From NCBI GenBank assembly GCA_019748295.1, contig JAIEPT010000057.1:1-53944 (forward strand): DNA of 53,944 nt, written 5' to 3'. Source of the stretch: Gemmataceae bacterium (GTDB lineage Bacteria > Planctomycetota > Planctomycetia > Gemmatales > Gemmataceae). A program made the translations under genes and the position numbers. Every line of letters starts with the position of its first letter. Position 1 is the first letter of the stretch. The notes beneath the pieces were generated by a model. That model had not been told where the DNA came from, ran no database searches, and saw only the letters and a program-made list of their open reading frames with translations. This document shows positions 17,680 to 26,484 of the stretch, one piece after another.

Positions 17680-18288
17680 ATGTTCGAAAGCACCTGGACG
17701 CTGCCGCTGATGATTTTCGCCGCCGAGTTGTGCGTCGTCACCCTTGGCACGCTGCGGATCATTTTCGTCTCGCGGGGAAATCGATTCTTGGCGCCCGCAT
17801 TGGGTTTCTTCGAAGTCAGCACCTGGCTCTTCGCCATTGGCCAAGTGATGAGCAACCTTACGAATGTTCCTTGCTTTTTGGCGTTCGCCTTCGGTTTCTC
17901 GGCCGGCAACTACCTGGGGATTCTCATCGAAAAGAAGCTCGCCATGGGCTTGGCGATGGTCCGAGTTTTCGCCCCCGGCGATGCGGTGCCGCTCGCGAAT
18001 GCCCTGCGCGAACGCAACTTCGGCGTCACCTCGGTGGAGGGCCAAGGAGCCTGCGGCAAAGTCGAAGTCGTACTCACCATCGTGAAACGCCGGCAGTTGA
18101 ATGAAGTGATCGAATTGGTGGAGACGCTCCACCCCGGCGCTTTCTACTCCGTGGACGACTTGCAGACCGCATCCGCCGGCATCTTCCCGCTCCACCGGCC
18201 TCAACCTGCGGTGGCAGGAATGGTTCAGGACTTCGGAAAGTCCGCACGCCGAAAAGCGGGCCACGAAAAGACTGCCGTCTCCGCGTAA
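17680..18288 (+). CDS. DUF2179/DUF5698 (UPF0316-type) membrane protein
   Basis: 202 residues from the ATG at 17680, behind a gagaagga ribosome-binding site. Three TM helices (~5-28, 38-58, 66-86) form the DUF5698 part, with 'VVTLGTLRIIFVSRGNRF' and SAGNYLGILIEKKLAMG. The soluble C-terminal domain (~90-165, VTSVEGQGACGKVEVVLTIV) matches DUF2179, a ferredoxin-like ligand-binding domain also found in YitT-type proteins. Family function is unknown. A ~35-residue basic tail is extra. Monocistronic between two repeats. Confidence 0.85.
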   Translation: MFESTWTLPLMIFAAELCVVTLGTLRIIFVSRGNRFLAPALGFFEVSTWLFAIGQVMSNLTNVPCFLAFAFGFSAGNYLGILIEKKLAMGLAMVRVFAPGDAVPLANALRERNFGVTSVEGQGACGKVEVVLTIVKRRQLNEVIELVETLHPGAFYSVDDLQTASAGIFPLHRPQPAVAGMVQDFGKSARRKAGHEKTAVSA

Positions 18289-18306
18289 GGTGCTTCCGCA
18301 CGCCCT

Positions 18307-18394
18307 GTTAGCCGCGACGCGCAGCGGAGCGCGGACTGAACGCCATGCGATCGCATGGCACGCTGTCCGCGCTCCGCCGCGCGTCGCGGCGAAC
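18307..18394. repeat. Inverted repeat D2 (family D)
   Basis: Arms 18307-18336 and 18365-18394 (30 nt, two or three mismatches, starting gttagccgcgacgcgcag). The loop is itself a perfect palindrome, ccatgcgatcgcatgg (18343-18358). It lies 18 bp after the DUF2179 stop. Confidence 0.93.
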
Positions 18395-18536
18395 CATTCG
18401 CGTGGAACTTTTTCCGCCGTCGCCGCGTCCAACCGTTGCACGTCCATGCGTTTCTTCGGCCAACTCCTCCTTCGTAGGCCCATCTCAGGGCACGAGTCGG
18501 CCGATGGGAAACGAATCGATCTTGGAGGCGATTCCG

Positions 18537-20094
18537 ATGGCTCGTCCCGTCGTTTCGGCCCATTTCCCTCAACGGGAACGCCGACCCTGGCTTCGACTCG
18601 CCCCCGCTGCGGCATTCAGCATCGCGGTGCATGCGATCCTCATGGCGCTGTTCATGTTCTTGGCGCCGACGTCGTCGGCGGATTCCGCACTCCAACTCGA
18701 AGTGCGCGATGAGACGCCGCTGCATGCGATCCCCATCGACGATGCGCCCAAAGCGGATTTTCTCTCCGGTGATTACAACGACTTTTCGACCGAACGCGAC
18801 ATCGACAACAACAACTTCTCCGACCGGCTGGCCGACAAGACGATCCACGAAATCGATCGACCCGATTTAGGGTTGGGAAGCGGCATCGGCGTCGAAACGC
18901 CTGAGATTTTGCCGCCTCCCTTCGGTATGCCGGGCAAAGGTTTCGCCAATGGCAACCATCTCGCCGCCGGGGACGGCAACGCTAAAGTCGGCCCCTTCGG
19001 CGGAATGCTGAATGGCCGGCCAGGCATCGACCTTAGCCAGCGTGGTTCAGGAGCGACGCGGGAAAAAGCCCTCCGCATGAACGGCGGCACTCCCGCAACC
19101 GAAGCGGCCGTCACGCGTGGGTTGCGCTGGCTCGTTCGCCAGCAAGGTACTGACGGCGGATGGCGTCTCGACGGCAACTTCCCGAATGCTGGAAAAATCG
19201 ACAACAAGACCGCCGGCACCGCCCTCGCCCTGCTCCCCTTTCTCGGCGCCGGCAAGACGCACAAACCTGGGGCGAAGGAAGCCAATCCCTACGACAAGCC
19301 GGTCGAAAAGGGCCTCCTCTTTCTCATGCGGCAACAAGACAAAAACAGCGGCTATCTCGGCGGCGGCATGTACGCTCGCTCATGGTTTGGCTTCGATCGC
19401 CCTGTGCGAAGCATATGCTCTCACTCAAGACCCGATGCTTCGACGCCCCGCGCAAAAGGCGTTGCACTACATCGTGCTCGCCCAACACGACGCCGGCGGG
19501 TGGCGTTATCAGCCCGGCGAAGCGGGGGATCTCTCCGTTTCCGGCTGGCAGATCATGGCCCTCAAGAGCGGCATGATGGCGGGACTGGACGTACCCGCGA
19601 TCACCCTTCGCAAGGCCCAGCGCTATCTCGAAATCACCGTCGCCGCGGATGAGGGATACTGCTACGTGGGAAGCGAAAGCCCCACCCCAACCATGACGGC
19701 CGTCGGCCTGCTTTGCCGGCAGTACATGCAATCGTGGGGCCCGCAGAATCTGCGGATGATCAAGGCCATCGACAAGCACATCAAGCCGAACCGCCCCGAT
19801 TCGACGAACAACGTCTACTACACCTACTACGCGACCCAGGTCATGTTCCACTTCGGCGGCGACGGCTGGACCCGCTGGAACGACGCGATGCGCGAGCAAC
19901 TCCTGAAAACGCAGGACACGGGAGCCGATGAAGGCAGCTGGTCCCCCCGCCCCGGCGATCCCTGGACGGGCCAAGGCGGCCGGCTCATGTCCACATCGCT
20001 GAACTTGCTGACGCTCGAAATCTACTACCGCTACCTGCCGCTCTACCAACGGCAAACAGCCTCGCAGGCGGAAGAGATGAAGAAGGGGGCGTAA
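18537..20094 (+). pseudogene. Squalene-cyclase/prenyltransferase-like toroid protein, frameshifted
   Basis: Start at 18537 chosen for a ggagg box 8 bp upstream. The first frame encodes an N-terminal TM anchor (~25-45, SIAVHAILMALFMFLAP), a low-complexity region with DYNDFSTERDIDNNNF, then QW-type alpha-alpha repeats: GLRWLVRQQGTDGGW and GLLFLMRQQDKNSGY. At 19374-19381 the tetramer gctc occurs twice. Removing one copy joins GGGMYA directly to HGLASIALCEAYALTQD in the other frame. That frame continues with AQHDAGGWRYQPGEAGDL to the stop at 20094, for about 518 residues in all. It is probably a surface-anchored alpha-toroid protein; the terpene-cyclase activity itself is not implied. True pseudogene versus assembly indel is open. 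Confidence 0.8.
19374..19381 (+). other. 4-bp tandem duplication (gctc x2) causing the frameshift
   Basis: Sequence tacgctcgctcatgg. Deleting one gctc restores a single open frame with continuous QW-repeat homology on both sides. Confidence 0.8.
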
Positions 20095-20109
20095 GGCCAA
20101 CGCGGCGGA

Positions 20110-20455
20110 AAACGATTCCCTCTCCCCCGCAGGGATCACGATCGCCCTCGCCGAATAGTCACCGCGGGGGAGAGGGTGCCCGAAAGGCGGGTGAGGGGCG
20201 CTTCCGAAGACATGGCCTGCGCGCGAACGTCAGTTCTTGCGAGCGCAATTCACATCATCAGGCAGCAATTCCAATTAAAGCAATAATTACCTACAGGCAC
20301 GCGTGTGAAAGGTGCTTTCTGAAAAGGCGGCGTCTCGCACTGGGGTGAAGTTTACCGAAGCTCCCCTCACCCGGCCTTTGGCAACCCTCTCCCCTGCGGT
20401 GACTCGATCGCAAGGGTCCCCTTGATCCCGGCGGGGGAGAGGGGAAGGTTCGCTG
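20110..20455. repeat. Paired F4/F5 repeat block between convergent genes
   Basis: F4 (arms 20118-20130 and 20164-20176, ccctctcccccgc) and F5 (20359-20455) are each inverted repeats and also inverted with respect to each other. 20163-20204 pairs with 20359-20400 (gaag.gcccctcacccg). The spacer 20205-20355 is AT-richer, with no gene. Confidence 0.88.
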
Positions 20456-20460
20456 TCACC

Positions 20461-22071
20461 CTACCGCATCATGCCCATCGCCATTGCGGAGCGTTGCAGT
20501 TCGTTGATCGCCTCCGCGAGGGGGGCGTCGATGGCCATGTCCATCGGCCGGAATCGTTCGACGGCGACGTCGGGCAGCACGCCGCGGCCGCTGTAGGGGA
20601 GGCCTTTGGGGGAGAAGAAGCGAGCGATCGTGATGCGAAGGCCGCCCGTGGGGACACCTTGTGCGGCAGGCAGTTTCAGCAAGACCTGGGTGCAGCCTTT
20701 GCCGAAGCTGGGTTGGCCATAGATGCGGGCGCGATCGTTTTCCTTCAAGGCGCCGGCAAGCACCTCTGCGGCGCTCGCGGTGTCTTGATCGATCAGCACG
20801 ATCACCGGAGCGACGAAAGCCGCGGCATTGCGGGATTGGTGGACGGTGTTGAAACGCGGATCGTGGTGTTCCGTCGAGACGATGACGCCGGAGGAAAGAA
20901 ATCGCCGAGCGGTTTCGATGGCGGACTCGAACACGCCGCCCGGATTGCCCCGCAGGTCGAGGATGACCGCTTTCGCATCGGACTTGGCGAACAGCGCCAA
21001 CGCGTCATCGACTTCCTGAGGGGTGGTTTCCTGGAAGCAGACGATCTGCAGGTATCCGATTCCGCCCGCTTTCATTTCGGCGTAGACGCTGGGGACGAAC
21101 ATCGCTCGGCGCCGAAGGGTAATGGTCCGCATGCCTAGTCGAGGCGACAGGATGTCGAGATCAACGCCCGTTCCCACGGCCCCTGCAAGCATGTCGTGAA
21201 CCACATCGGCCGGCAATCCTTCGACCGGCTTGCGATCGATAGCGACCAGTTGATCGTTCGGTTCGATCGGCGGATTGATTTCGGAAGCGGGGCTGAGCGG
21301 AGCAATGTCCACAATCAGCGATTTCGCTGCGGCGGGGGCGACGGTCAACCCCACGCCTACGGTCTCGCCCTTCAGGGCGTCGTTAAGTTCGCGGAAGGAA
21401 CCGGGCGAAAGATACTGCGTGTATTCATCAAGAGCATGGCAAAAGCCCGACGCTTGCTCCATCAGGCAAACCGTGGGGGGCAGATTCAGAATCTGCTTGC
21501 CTGCCATCGCTGCCTCTTTCGCCTTCTGCTGAAGCTGATGGCGATCGAGCCCTTGCAGGTCGCGCCCCAGCTTTCGCAGGACGGAGCGATACTCTTCGAC
21601 CCGAGACATGCGGTCGGCTGGGATGTACTGGCTGATTACGCTCGGATCGCTGACGAACGCATCGAGTTCGTCTAGCCCTTTGCGGAACAGCTTCGCCGAA
21701 TCGAGCCGTCGCTTGTCGATGGTGCGGTCAAGCAACGCATCGCGGATCATGCTGAACAAACGCATCGATTGGCCGTAATCGAGCGTGAGCACTTCCTTGC
21801 GGTAGCCGAGGTCGCGATGGCGGCGCTGTTGCCAGCAATGGCGAAGGCAATTAAGTTGCTTGTCCCGCAGATCGGTGCGAGCGGGAAGCAGCTTGAAGGC
21901 GGCGGAGTAGAGTTCGTAGGCGCGGTCCCAGTCCCCCTGCTTCTCGCGAAGCTCGGCCTGGGAGGCAAGATGAACGGCGTCCGGCTTATCGGGCGCGGCA
22001 ACAACGGAGAGGGCGCTGCTGGCGCATCCAACAAGCGCAGCAGCAAGGCAAACATTCAAGGCGCGACGCAC
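20461..22071 (-). CDS. S41-family C-terminal processing peptidase (CtpA-like), probable lipoprotein
   Basis: 536 residues if started at the GTG at 22071, which has aaggag 9 bp upstream; an ATG at 22131 would add 20 residues and hide the signal peptide. The N-terminus MRRALNVCLAAALVGCASS offers a lipobox (LVGC, Cys16). Residues ~40-230 are helical. A PDZ domain follows (~235-320, GETVGVGLTVAPAA). The S41 catalytic domain has VILDLRGNPGG, nucleophile Ser433 in DTASAAEVLAGAL and general base Lys458 in SFGKGCTQ, the 25-residue spacing usual for CtpA. Likely cleaves periplasmic or envelope proteins. Divergent from proB. Confidence 0.92.
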   Translation of the reverse strand: MRRALNVCLAAALVGCASSALSVVAAPDKPDAVHLASQAELREKQGDWDRAYELYSAAFKLLPARTDLRDKQLNCLRHCWQQRRHRDLGYRKEVLTLDYGQSMRLFSMIRDALLDRTIDKRRLDSAKLFRKGLDELDAFVSDPSVISQYIPADRMSRVEEYRSVLRKLGRDLQGLDRHQLQQKAKEAAMAGKQILNLPPTVCLMEQASGFCHALDEYTQYLSPGSFRELNDALKGETVGVGLTVAPAAAKSLIVDIAPLSPASEINPPIEPNDQLVAIDRKPVEGLPADVVHDMLAGAVGTGVDLDILSPRLGMRTITLRRRAMFVPSVYAEMKAGGIGYLQIVCFQETTPQEVDDALALFAKSDAKAVILDLRGNPGGVFESAIETARRFLSSGVIVSTEHHDPRFNTVHQSRNAAAFVAPVIVLIDQDTASAAEVLAGALKENDRARIYGQPSFGKGCTQVLLKLPAAQGVPTGGLRITIARFFSPKGLPYSGRGVLPDVAVERFRPMDMAIDAPLAEAINELQRSAMAMGMMR

Positions 22072-22108
22072 AGCGACGTCTCCTTGGCAAGTCTCCGTGG
22101 GGTGCTTC

Positions 22109-22138
22109 ACTATAAAGTACCCCAGAGGCATCCGTCAA
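22109..22138 (-). promoter_or_regulatory. Candidate promoter for the S41 peptidase gene
   Basis: Reading leftward: TTGACG (complement of 22133-22138), an 18-bp spacer, TATAGT (complement of 22109-22114). The -35 box is half of the palindrome gtcaattgac (22134-22143), whose other half gives TTGACA at 22139-22144 on the plus strand facing proB. Confidence 0.45.
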
Positions 22139-22204
22139 TTGACAGACGGAAGATTCGTCCAAAAAGTTTGAATCCTCCTTCCCCGACCTATTGCCGCAAC
22201 CGCC

Positions 22205-23338
22205 ATGCCCGATGCCGTTCGCCAAGAAATCCTCGTCCAGGCGAGGACCGTGGTCATCAAGGTGGGAACCAACGTCCTCACGAGCGAAGACGGCCGTCTG
22301 GACCCGGCCCGCTTGCAATCGCTCGCGGACCAAATCCACCGCATTCGCGAACAGGGACGGCAGGTCGCGCTCGTCAGTTCTGGGGCCATCGGCGCAGGGA
22401 TAGGCCGGCTTGGCTTACCCAAACGTCCTACCGATCTGCGCCAGCTTCAAGCCGTGGCCGCTGTGGGGCAAAGCTTCTTGATGCGGGCCTATCAGGAGTG
22501 CCTCGAAAAACACAGCCTCCATGCCGCACAGATCCTGCTGACCGCGGGGGACTTCGACAGCCGGGCTCGCTATCTGAATGTCCGCAACACGATCTTCACC
22601 TGTTTCGAGTGGGGCGTTTTGCCGATCATCAATGAGAACGACACCGTCAGCGTGGCCGAGATCAAGTTCGGCGACAACGATCATCTGGCCGCGATGGTCG
22701 CCAATCTCTTGCGAGCGCCGTTGTTGGTGTTGCTGACGAACGTCGATGGACTCTACGACGGCAACCCGGGCGATCCGTCCTCCAAGAAAGTGGACCTCGT
22801 CGAATCGATCGACAGTTCCGTGATGGGCCTGGCAAACGCCAGCAAGAGCGTGCTCGGCACCGGCGGCATGCGATCCAAATTGCGGGCCGCTCGTCTCGCC
22901 ACCGCTGCAGGCGAATCCGTCATCATGGCCAACGGAGCCCGCCCCGGCATCCTCGACGACATTTTTAGCGGCGAACCCGTCGGCACTCTGTTCCTCGGCC
23001 ACGGCTCCTCGATCCCCGCCTGGAAACGCTGGCTCGGCTACACCGCTCGCCCGAAAGGCAAACTCATCGTCGATGCCGGCGCCTGCCAGGCCGTGAAAAC
23101 GAAAGGCAAAAGCCTGCTGCCGATCGGCGTGGTCCGCGTGCAGGGAGAATTCGATAAGGGGGACGTGATCGCCCTGCTCGACCTCGACGGCCAAGAATTC
23201 GCCCGCGGCCTCACGAATTACGCATCGGGCGACGCCGGCAAGATCCTCGGCCTCCGCACCGACCAAATCGGCGAAGCCCTCGGCTCCGCCCCCTATGAGG
23301 AAATCGTCCACCGCGATAATTTGGTCGTCATCGAGTAA
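22205..23338 (+). CDS. proB: Glutamate 5-kinase with C-terminal PUA domain
   Basis: 377 residues, the full bacterial length. The amino-acid kinase domain (~12-255) opens VVIKVGTNVL, has LVSSGAIGAG, INENDTVSV and KFGDNDHLAA, and the glutamate-binding/regulatory loop. The PUA domain (~283-365) contains 'GKLIVDAGACQAVKTKGKS'. It phosphorylates L-glutamate in the first step of proline synthesis and is usually proline-inhibited. proA is not in the window. No strong Shine-Dalgarno sequence precedes the ATG. Confidence 0.96.
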   Translation: MPDAVRQEILVQARTVVIKVGTNVLTSEDGRLDPARLQSLADQIHRIREQGRQVALVSSGAIGAGIGRLGLPKRPTDLRQLQAVAAVGQSFLMRAYQECLEKHSLHAAQILLTAGDFDSRARYLNVRNTIFTCFEWGVLPIINENDTVSVAEIKFGDNDHLAAMVANLLRAPLLVLLTNVDGLYDGNPGDPSSKKVDLVESIDSSVMGLANASKSVLGTGGMRSKLRAARLATAAGESVIMANGARPGILDDIFSGEPVGTLFLGHGSSIPAWKRWLGYTARPKGKLIVDAGACQAVKTKGKSLLPIGVVRVQGEFDKGDVIALLDLDGQEFARGLTNYASGDAGKILGLRTDQIGEALGSAPYEEIVHRDNLVVIE

Positions 23339-23339
23339 A

Positions 23340-23683
23340 GTCGGCGAGCGACGCAAGGCGAGCAGCCGCTGTTAGGCGGCTGGTAGAGCGTCCGCAAAAG
23401 TCTCGTCGCCCTAAGGCAGCAAAAGCAGAACCATGTTGTGCCGAATCATCCAAGACGTCGACAAATGACGAGGAACACAGATCGTCGGAGACGCTGAAAG
23501 GCCAACGCTTCCCATTATCCTGCTCGCTGATTATCCTGCTTGTCTGCCGCCACCACCATTTTGTCGAAGTCTTCGATGATTCTACCCTCATGATTCTGCT
23601 TTTGCCGCCTGAGCATGACGAGACTCCTGCGGACGCTCTACCAGCCGCCTAACAGCGGCTGCTCGCCTGGCATCGCCGGGTGC
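23340..23683. repeat. Giant imperfect inverted repeat M between proB and mqnE
   Basis: Arms of ~90 nt (23340-23432 and ~23598-23683) pair strongly around gcagccgctgttaggcggct and gtagagcgtccgc. Weaker pairing continues inward through tttgtcgangtctt / gatgattc to about 23450 and 23560. The centre holds two copies of gattatcctgct (23510-23546). No gene is convincing here. Confidence 0.9.
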
Positions 23684-23887
23684 CGCACTTCACTTCCGGT
23701 CCGTCTTCCGCAACAATACCTGCGATCCTTCAGGGATCCGGTATGTCGTCTTCCAGCGATCCGACGCCTTCGTTTCTCGAACAAATATCCACGCGTTGGC
23801 CGTTGCTCAGCGAGCCGAACCAGTAGGTTCGTGCTGCGCTACGTCCGAACAAAGGCACGATAATGAACGCAAAGAGCAGCAGCGGTC

Positions 23888-23960
23888 TTTGATCATTTTG
23901 TCCCCCATCATTTTGTCTACGCCTTTGGTGAATGATTCTGTGCGTAAATGATTCTGTCCC
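23888..23960. repeat. Clustered direct repeats atcattttgtc / aatgattctgt
   Basis: atcattttgtc at 23892-23902 and 23907-23917; aatgattctgt at 23931-23941 and 23947-23957; each followed by C-runs or a linker. The remainder of the 23339-24093 gap contains no supportable ORF. Confidence 0.75.
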
Positions 23961-23977
23961 CCAACCCACCCGAAAAC

Positions 23978-24004
23978 GTCGCCTACGGCTCCGCGTTAAA
24001 CGAG
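23978..24004. repeat. Short dispersed repeat O, copy 2
   Basis: cgtcgcctacggctccgcg followed by ttaaacga; see copies at 17523 and 32238. Confidence 0.8.
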
Positions 24005-24093
24005 TTATCCGCCCATCCAGTTCTGCGGTTCGGCTTTTGGATCGCTCCTTCCTAAAATGACCCGAGGCGATCGATTTTTCGGGGCTACCGCTC

Positions 24094-25230
24094 ATGAATG
24101 CCGACTTGGCTTCGGTCCGTTCCAAGGTCCGCGACGGCGAACGGCTCTCCTTCGACGACGGGATCTTTCTTTACGAGAAAGCCGATCTCTTCGACCTCGG
24201 CGAACTTGCCAACACGGTTCGCGAGCGGAAGAACGGCAACCTCGCCTATTACAACGTCAATACGCATCTCAACGCGACCAATGTCTGCGTCTATCGCTGC
24301 ACCTTCTGCGCGTTTCGGGCCGACCTGAAAAGCGAGAAGGGCTACGTGATGTCGGACGAACAAGTCCTGCATCGCGCGGCCGAGGCGGAATCGCGCGGCG
24401 CGACCGAGCTGCATATCGTCGGCGGCCTGCATCATCAGTTGCCCTACGACTGGTATCTCAATGTCGTCCGCATCGTGCACCAGGCCCGTCCGCGGCTGCA
24501 TTTGAAGGCGTACACGGCCGTCGAATGGGATTGGTTCGCCCGCATGACGGGACGGACGACGCGCGACATCCTCGCGGAGTTCAAGGACGCGGGTCTCGGC
24601 AGCCTTCCCGGGGGCGGGGCGGAGATCTTCCACCCCGAAGTTCGCGACCTCATCTGCGAGCACAAGGCCGATGCGGAATCGTGGTTCAACATCCACCGCG
24701 AAGCCCATCAGCTTGGCCTGCGTTCGAACGCGACCATGCTCTATGGGCACATCGAAAACGCATACCATCGAGTCGATCACCTGATCCGTCTGCGGACGTT
24801 GCAAGACGAAACGGGCGGCTTCCAAACCTTCATTCCGCTCGCCTTCCACCCCGACAACACAAAGCTCGGGGCGGAGCGAAACCTCAAGAAGCCAAGCTCG
24901 CTCGTCGATCTGCGGAATGTCGCGGTCAGTCGGCTCATGCTCGACAATTTCCCGCACATCAAGGCGTATTGGGTGATGCTCGGCATCCCGACCGCTCAGC
25001 TCTCCTTGAGCTTCGGAGCCGACGACATCGACGGCACCGTGGTTCATGAGAAGATCTACCATGACGCCGGCTCGGAGGTGCCGCAAGAATTGACGGTCGC
25101 CGAGCTTCGCCGACTGATCGAAGAAGCGGGTCGAGTGCCTCTCGAACGGGACACGCTCTACAACGAAGTCGTCCGCCCCGCCGGCCAAACCTGGCGACTC
25201 GCCCGATCGCTCAAGATGGCGCCGGCGTAA
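24094..25230 (+). CDS. mqnE: Aminofutalosine synthase MqnE (radical SAM, futalosine menaquinone pathway)
   Basis: 378 residues. The radical SAM cluster motif CVYRCTFC (Cys65, Cys69, Cys72) binds a [4Fe-4S] cluster. HIVGGLHHQLPYDWYLN and the C-terminal SFGADDIDGTVVHEKIYH are shared by MqnE and its paralogue MqnC. The FRADLKSEKGYVMS segment after the cluster favours MqnE, which joins a SAM-derived radical to 3-carboxyvinyl-oxybenzoate. Confusion with MqnC is possible. No other mqn gene is nearby. Start at 24094 gives the usual length. Confidence 0.88.
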   Translation: MNADLASVRSKVRDGERLSFDDGIFLYEKADLFDLGELANTVRERKNGNLAYYNVNTHLNATNVCVYRCTFCAFRADLKSEKGYVMSDEQVLHRAAEAESRGATELHIVGGLHHQLPYDWYLNVVRIVHQARPRLHLKAYTAVEWDWFARMTGRTTRDILAEFKDAGLGSLPGGGAEIFHPEVRDLICEHKADAESWFNIHREAHQLGLRSNATMLYGHIENAYHRVDHLIRLRTLQDETGGFQTFIPLAFHPDNTKLGAERNLKKPSSLVDLRNVAVSRLMLDNFPHIKAYWVMLGIPTAQLSLSFGADDIDGTVVHEKIYHDAGSEVPQELTVAELRRLIEEAGRVPLERDTLYNEVVRPAGQTWRLARSLKMAPA

Positions 25231-25235
25231 GGAGG

Positions 25236-25362
25236 ATTTCAAATTTCAAATTTCAAATTTCAAATTGAAGAGGAGCCCAAGCCCGGGGGCGAGCGTAGCG
25301 AGTTCCTGGATTCATGCGAGCGGAACCCAGGAGCTCGCTACGCTCGCCCCTGGGCTTGAACT
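25236..25362. repeat. aaatttc tandem tract and inverted repeat E2
   Basis: Four to five tandem aaatttc heptamers at ~25238-25266 precede family E arms 25279-25309 and 25327-25357 (31 nt, aagcccgggggcgagcg). Beyond the second arm the gatttgcaatctgaaatctg run loosely mirrors the AT tract. All between mqnE and the EamA gene. Confidence 0.9.
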
Positions 25363-25406
25363 CGCCTTTCGATTTGCAATCTGAAATCTGCAATTTGCAA
25401 TTCCTC

Positions 25407-26291
25407 ATGAATGACCTCCGCCCCTACTTCTGGATGCTGCTCGGCGCGTTGGCGTTTGCCTGGATGGGAACGCTTGCCCATGAGGCCCGCATGAGCCATC
25501 CCTGGCAAACCATCGCATTCATCCGATCTCTGGTGCCGTTGGTGGTGGTCGGCATTTGGACATGGTGGGCCGGCGTGCCGTTCGTCTTCGTCCGCCCGCC
25601 GATTCTTTGGCTGCGAAGTCTCTCGGGGAGTTGCAGCCTCATCGGCACCTTCTACGCCCTCAGCGTCCTGCCGCCTTCCGAAGTGTGGACGCTGACGAAT
25701 CTCTTTCCCCTATGGATCGCCCTGTTCTCTTGGCCCATGCTCGGCGCGATTCCGCGGCCTCAAGTTTGGGTATCGATCGTTGCCGCCATAGCCGGCGTTT
25801 ATCTGATCTTCGGCGCCAAACTGGTGACGGGCGAAACGACGATCCTCATCGGCCTCGCGATCTCCTTGTTCACCGCGGTCGCAATGATGGGATTGAATCG
25901 GCTCAAAGGCATCGACGTTCGCGCCGTTGTCGTCCACTTCTCCGCGGTGTCGCTGGCGTTTGCCGCCGCCGCGTATTGGCTCTTCCCCGTTGGGGAGCCG
26001 GAGATGGAGCCCGACCAATGGGACACGCTTCGCCTGATCGGCGTGGGCCTCGCCGCGACTTTGGGACAGGTCTGCCTGACGCAAGCGTTCACCAAGGGGG
26101 ACCCGGCCCGCGTGTCGGTCGTCGGACTCACGCAGATCGTCTTCGCCCTCTTGATCGGAGCCGTCTTCTTCAGCGAACGTCCGGATCAACCGAAGCTGCT
26201 CGGCATCCCCCTCGTCCTCGGCCCCACCGCCTGGGTGATGCTCACGCCGAGTCGTCCCAGGATGGCGGAACCCGAACCCATCGAAACTTAG
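25407..26291 (+). CDS. EamA-type (DMT superfamily) transporter
   Basis: 294 residues with about ten predicted TM helices in two EamA halves. The first begins 'MLLGALAFAWMGTLAHEARM' and the second VRAVVVHFSAVSLAFAAAAYW. 'PSEVWTLTNLFPLWIALFSW' and 'PARVSVVGLTQIVFALLIGA' are typical loop/helix signatures of this drug/metabolite exporter family. Substrate unknown. I use the ATG at 25407; codons from 25314 lie in repeat E2. Confidence 0.88.
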   Translation: MNDLRPYFWMLLGALAFAWMGTLAHEARMSHPWQTIAFIRSLVPLVVVGIWTWWAGVPFVFVRPPILWLRSLSGSCSLIGTFYALSVLPPSEVWTLTNLFPLWIALFSWPMLGAIPRPQVWVSIVAAIAGVYLIFGAKLVTGETTILIGLAISLFTAVAMMGLNRLKGIDVRAVVVHFSAVSLAFAAAAYWLFPVGEPEMEPDQWDTLRLIGVGLAATLGQVCLTQAFTKGDPARVSVVGLTQIVFALLIGAVFFSERPDQPKLLGIPLVLGPTAWVMLTPSRPRMAEPEPIET

Positions 26292-26484
26292 AGTAGTCCT
26301 CACGCTCCGCGTGAGGTCAGCGGCGATGTAAGGTTAGACCGCATCTGCCTTTCGTGGCGACAAGTTTATGAACTTGTCGGAATGGGCTGCATCGAGGTCA
26401 TTTCAAACAAGTTCATAAACTTGTTTCCACAATCGTCTGACTTTACATCGCGGCTGACCTCACGCGGAGCGTGAGGACCACTCT
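26290..26484. repeat. Doubly nested inverted repeat H between convergent genes
   Basis: Outer arms 26290-26339 and 26435-26484 (50 nt, several mismatches; tcctcacgctccgcgtgagg). Inner arms 26354-26380 and 26404-26430 are themselves palindromic (caagtttatgaacttg). The second outer arm supplies the last codons and stop of the convergent epimerase gene. Confidence 0.93.

Noticed and set aside
23340-23683. Insertion sequence with terminal inverted repeats
   Set aside because: Interior is under 170 bp and encodes no transposase; no target duplication is evident.
25314-25406. N-terminal extension of the EamA transporter
   Set aside because: Codons lie in repeat E2 and the AT tract; the ATG at 25407 begins the first TM helix.
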